This document shows positions 14,841 to 22,343 of a DNA stretch of 22,343 bases, one piece after another. Origin of the DNA: Akkermansiaceae bacterium UBA2367. Its GTDB lineage: Bacteria; Verrucomicrobiota; Verrucomicrobiia; Verrucomicrobiales; DEV007. The stretch lies in contig DDTJ01000037.1 in assembly GCA_002344525.1 (NCBI GenBank), positions 34,747 to 57,089 of the forward strand. Reading direction: 5' to 3'. Each line of letters opens with the position of its first letter. Position 1 is the stretch's first letter. The position numbers and the translations under genes are program-made. Under the pieces are notes generated by a model. The model was not told the DNA's origin. It did not search any database and saw only the letters and a list, made by a program, of their open reading frames with translations.

Positions 14841-14861
14841 GAGTCACGAGTCACGAGTCAC
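14841..14861. repeat. heptamer tandem repeat (GAGTCAC x3) at the 3' end of the AI-2E-family gene
   Basis: Three perfect tandem copies of GAGTCAC. The stop codon of the AI-2E-family gene (14844-14846, minus strand) lies in the last copy read, so the residues VTRDS and the stop are encoded by the repeat. Confidence 0.75.
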
Positions 14862-16256
14862 GCCGGGTTCTCCCGTTCCCCCGCCATCGTCCTCGGGAGG
14901 CGGCCCGGCTGGCTCCGGTTCGGGCGATTTGAAGAAGAACCACTTGCGGGAAAGGCGCTTCTCGCTCCAGATCGGCACGCCGAAGACGTCGTGGATGAAG
15001 TAGTGCGCCACGGGCACGCCCAGCAGCATGCCCCACACCCCGAAGGCATGATGCCCGATGAAGAGGATGATCAGCACCAGCACGGGATTGAGCTTGAGGT
15101 GCTTGCCGTAGATCAGCGGATTGAGCAGGTAGGCCTCCACGGCATGCACGACGACGACCATCACCACGCAGAGGATCGCCAAGTTCAAGCCGCCCGCGTT
15201 GAGCGCCACGAGCACGATGGGCGTGGTCGAGAGGAACACGCCCAGCACGGGGATGAAGCTGCACAGGAAGACGATCATCGAGAGCACCGCTAGCGAAGGA
15301 ACCCCGAGGACCATCAAGCCGATCAGCGTGAGCACGGTGTTGACCACCGCGATCATCCCCTGGGCTTGGATGGCGCGCCCGACGACGTAGGCGAAGCGCA
15401 CCACGGGCTGCGCCACCTCCTCGTGGAAATCGCGCAGGCGCGAGACGCGCAGATTGCGCACCTCCTGCCCGAGGCGCGAGAGGTCCAGCGAGATCAGGAA
15501 GCTGAAGAGCAGCGCCAGCAGCACCGTCGCCGAACCACTCCACATCATGCGGATGATGCCGGGCATCGCGTCGGTGATCTTCTGGATCTGGTGCTTGATG
15601 AAGAGATGGATGATGGCCTCGTCTTGGCGGGCGGTGCGCAGCAACTCTTGTTCGGCGGTGTCGGCGGCGGGCGCCTCCTCGCCGGGCGGCGGGAGCGGGC
15701 CGGGAGGACCGGTGGAAGGTTCCCCGGGTGAAGCGGGGTTTTGCGCCAGCGCAACCTCGTCTGCGGCCAATTCGGCCAAGGTCGCGTCGGGGATCGTGCT
15801 GCGCAGGTAGTTCATCAGGATCGGCTCGACGGCGGGATACTTGTCGACGATGTCCTTGCGCAGTTCGAAGAGTCGCTGCTCGGTCTCGGGCAGGTTGCCG
15901 ACCAGGCTGAAGGCCTCTCGCGTGACCTGTGGCACGATGAAGACCGAGACCGCGGTGATCGTGGCCACGAAGATGCCGAAGGTCAGGAAAATCGCGACAT
16001 GGCGGTTCAACCTCAGCCGTCGCATGAAAAAGTCGGCGATGGGCGCGGCGATGAAGGCGAAGACGAAGGTCAGGAAGATGAGCGTGAAGAAGGAGCGCAG
16101 CAGCCAGAGCAGGAAGCCGAGGATGACCCAGATGAGGACGCGGCGGTTGAGCTGGTAGAAGCGGTCGAAACTGAATCCGCCGCTGAACCATCGCCCTTCG
16201 CCTCGCTCGCGCCTGTCGCTCCCTCGGTCCATGGAAAAGGCCACCGTAAGCGCCAT
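14844..16256 (-). CDS. AI-2E family (PerM/DUF20) membrane protein
   Basis: The protein has 470 residues and the family's helix pattern: paired segments at about 39-72 and 86-110, an extramembrane domain, then helices at about 241-260, 298-350, 357-376 and 390-425. The signature LLNPLIYGKHLKLNPVLVL lies at 377-395. Members are transporters of varied or unproven substrates (autoinducer-2 export in TqsA, a Na+/H+ antiporter in others). Unusual features are a Pro/Gly/Glu-rich insert at about 171-200 in the soluble domain and a Pro-rich C-terminal tail (444-470) whose last residues come from a heptamer repeat. The start may be 16256 or Met9 at 16232. It follows a small membrane protein gene after 51 bp. 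Confidence 0.87.
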   Translation of the reverse strand: MALTVAFSMDRGSDRRERGEGRWFSGGFSFDRFYQLNRRVLIWVILGFLLWLLRSFFTLIFLTFVFAFIAAPIADFFMRRLRLNRHVAIFLTFGIFVATITAVSVFIVPQVTREAFSLVGNLPETEQRLFELRKDIVDKYPAVEPILMNYLRSTIPDATLAELAADEVALAQNPASPGEPSTGPPGPLPPPGEEAPAADTAEQELLRTARQDEAIIHLFIKHQIQKITDAMPGIIRMMWSGSATVLLALLFSFLISLDLSRLGQEVRNLRVSRLRDFHEEVAQPVVRFAYVVGRAIQAQGMIAVVNTVLTLIGLMVLGVPSLAVLSMIVFLCSFIPVLGVFLSTTPIVLVALNAGGLNLAILCVVMVVVVHAVEAYLLNPLIYGKHLKLNPVLVLIILFIGHHAFGVWGMLLGVPVAHYFIHDVFGVPIWSEKRLSRKWFFFKSPEPEPAGPPPEDDGGGTGEPGVTRDS

Positions 16257-16307
16257 CGCCGGGCCGCGCCAGCGGAAGATGCGGGGGAGGGGAGCCGCCC
16301 TTCCGGC

Positions 16308-16655
16308 CTACCACATGAAGGCGATTCCCACGGTCACGAAGGCGAGGAGGTAGAGCGCCAAGGTGAGAAAAGCCCACCACCCTCTTGTGCGGAACAGGTA
16401 GACCAACACCGCGAGCCAGCCGATCAGAGTCAGGTAAAGTCCCCAAACCGGAATCAGCCGGTATCCTCGACGGATCGAATCCGAAACGATCCACCACGAT
16501 CCGGCGATCCAATACCCGAGCCGGAGCGCCGAAAGAACCGACCAAGGCTGATCCCCCTCGGAGATCCTCTCGCACCAAAGCGCCATCGCCCAGAGAGCAA
16601 GAAGCGCCCAGAAAGCGGGACCCAAGTCGAGCCGGATGCGGCGGAGGATCGTCAT
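16308..16655 (-). CDS. small polytopic membrane protein, unknown function
   Basis: I do not recognise this protein. It has 115 residues from Met 16655 (MTILRRIRLDLGPAFW), rich in Trp, Leu and Ala. About three or four membrane segments are visible: roughly 10-30, a weaker one at 45-60, 66-86, and 90-112 (WWAFLTLALYLLAFVTVG). An ATG at 16694 would add 13 residues without a better N-terminus. It lies just upstream of the AI-2E-family gene on the same strand and may be co-transcribed. No known motif is present. Confidence 0.65.
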   Translation of the reverse strand: MTILRRIRLDLGPAFWALLALWAMALWCERISEGDQPWSVLSALRLGYWIAGSWWIVSDSIRRGYRLIPVWGLYLTLIGWLAVLVYLFRTRGWWAFLTLALYLLAFVTVGIAFMW

Positions 16656-16699
16656 GGCGCCGACCAGTGAACCCGGATACGGATTCCTTGGCAAGCTCT

Positions 16700-16846
16700 G
16701 AACTTTTTAAAATCAATTCGCCGAGACTATAAAAATCATTATTTTCGTGTATTTTGGAGCGCGAAAAAGCCAAAAACAGAGCGGCTTCCGTTCCATTTGT
16801 TCATCTTTTCGATCATTTTCAAATCCAAAACGTGAAACCAAAAATC
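16700..16846 (+). promoter_or_regulatory. AT-rich control region before the nitrilase-PKS operon
   Basis: This stretch is clearly AT-richer than its surroundings and has no coding frame of its own. It holds a -10-like TATAAA at 16728-16733, runs of A and T, and a leader of roughly 110 bp before the nitrilase-family ATG. No good -35 is spaced to the TATAAA. It probably also serves the divergent membrane protein gene at 16655. Confidence 0.4.
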
Positions 16847-17623
16847 ATGACCCTCGCAGGATTGCAGACCGATATCGCCTGGGAGGACCGCCAAGCGAAT
16901 TTCTCGCGCATCGAGGCAATGCTGGCGGAATCCCCTCCGCTCCCGGCAGGCTCGCTCCTCGTCCTCCCCGAGCTGTCCACCTCGGGCTTCACGATGAACA
17001 CGGCTGCTTCGGTCGAACCACGCGACGGCGAATCGGCACGTTTCTTCTCCGAACTTGCCCGCCGTCATCGCTCTTACGTCCTCGCCGGGATCGCCGCTCC
17101 GGGCGACACACCCAACCTCGGAGCAAACGAAGCGGTCTGCTTCGATCCCGACGGCGTCGAGGTCGCCCGCTACCGCAAGCGCCACCCCTTCCCCCTCGCG
17201 AACGAGGCGGAGCACTACCCCGCCGGGAACCGTGCCGTGGTCTTCGAAATCGGCGGCTGGAAAGTCGCCCCGCTCATCTGCTACGACCTGCGTTTCCCCG
17301 AGTCCTTCCGCGAGGCGGCCGCCCTCGGGGCCGAGCTCTTCGTCGTCATCGCGAACTGGCCCGTCGCCCGCGTCGATCACTGGACCACCCTGCTGCGCGC
17401 TCGCGCCATCGAGAATCTCGCCTATGTCGTCGGGATGAACCGCAGCGGCAGCGATCCCTTCCTCCCCTATCCCGGCGCCAGCCTCGTCGTCGGCCCCAAG
17501 GGCGAAATCCTCGCCGAGGCCGGTGCCGATCCCGGCATCCTCCGTGCCGAACTCGACCTCGAAGCCCTCCGGCAATGGCGGCGCGACTTTCCCGCCCTCG
17601 ATGTCCTGAATCCGAAATCGTGA
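16847..17623 (+). CDS. nitrilase-superfamily carbon-nitrogen hydrolase (omega-amidase/Nit2-like)
   Basis: The protein has 258 residues. The nitrilase catalytic triad is complete: Glu42 in VLPELSTSGF, Lys111 in YRKRHPF and Cys145 in LICYDLRFP. The FSTSGF-like context and the RKRHPF block are closest to the YafV/Nit2 omega-amidase branch, which hydrolyses the amides of alpha-keto acids such as alpha-ketoglutaramate. The substrate here is unproven. The start at 16847 (MTLAGLQTDIAWED) is the normal family N-terminus; the frame stays open upstream but without family-like sequence. Its stop is only 4 bp before the GTG of the polyketide synthase, so the two are almost certainly co-transcribed. That suggests either a role in the pathway (amide hydrolysis of a precursor or product) or chance operon capture. 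Confidence 0.9.
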   Translation: MTLAGLQTDIAWEDRQANFSRIEAMLAESPPLPAGSLLVLPELSTSGFTMNTAASVEPRDGESARFFSELARRHRSYVLAGIAAPGDTPNLGANEAVCFDPDGVEVARYRKRHPFPLANEAEHYPAGNRAVVFEIGGWKVAPLICYDLRFPESFREAAALGAELFVVIANWPVARVDHWTTLLRARAIENLAYVVGMNRSGSDPFLPYPGASLVVGPKGEILAEAGADPGILRAELDLEALRQWRRDFPALDVLNPKS

Positions 17624-17627
17624 TCCC

Positions 17628-22343
<4,716 letters not shown>

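Noticed and set aside
14851..16773. A 640-codon minus-strand frame overlapping the AI-2E-family gene.
   Set aside because: It is Arg/Pro/His-rich and out of frame with the membrane protein, which has clear family motifs.

Overview
The window is a GC-rich stretch of bacterial chromosome with densely packed genes in short operons on both strands. There are no rRNA or tRNA genes, no CRISPR array and no recognisable transposase. Several things suggest a Verrucomicrobiota-like (PVC) bacterium: an exported formylglycine-type sulfatase, an IVS-type four-helix-bundle gene, almost no Shine-Dalgarno sequences before start codons, and short heptamer and decamer repeats at gene ends. The taxonomic call is an inference without database support.

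Left part (1-5209): a DUF2887/Rpn-like PD-(D/E)XK nuclease runs off the left edge. A free-standing acyl carrier protein points the other way. Convergent to it is a minus-strand group: RppH-type Nudix hydrolase, a small lipoprotein, and a 1032-residue hybrid sensor histidine kinase with two receiver domains.

Middle (5290-11839): a small single-pass membrane protein and an exported sulfatase on the plus strand face a complete minus-strand sulfate assimilation operon, cysH-cysC-cysD-[four-helix-bundle gene]-cysN. CysND makes APS, CysC makes PAPS and CysH reduces PAPS to sulfite. The sulfatase could supply the sulfate. The four-helix-bundle gene between cysD and cysN is bracketed by a perfect 24-bp inverted repeat and looks like an inserted IVS-like element.

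Next (11930-16655): a GcvR-like double-ACT protein, tyrosyl-tRNA synthetase, an exported N-acetylmuramoyl-L-alanine amidase, an AI-2E/PerM-family membrane protein and a small membrane protein. Intergenic gaps here carry heptamer arrays and a large palindrome built from decamers.

Right end (16847-22343): a nitrilase-family amidohydrolase is followed after 4 bp by the start of a giant type I polyketide synthase, open for 1572 codons to the window edge. Its domain order is FkbH-like HAD, GNAT-like, ACP, KS, AT. This reads as a loading module that puts a glyceryl-type (three-carbon) starter on an ACP, followed by the first malonyl-type extension module. It is the most interesting system in the window, and most of the cluster must lie beyond the right edge.
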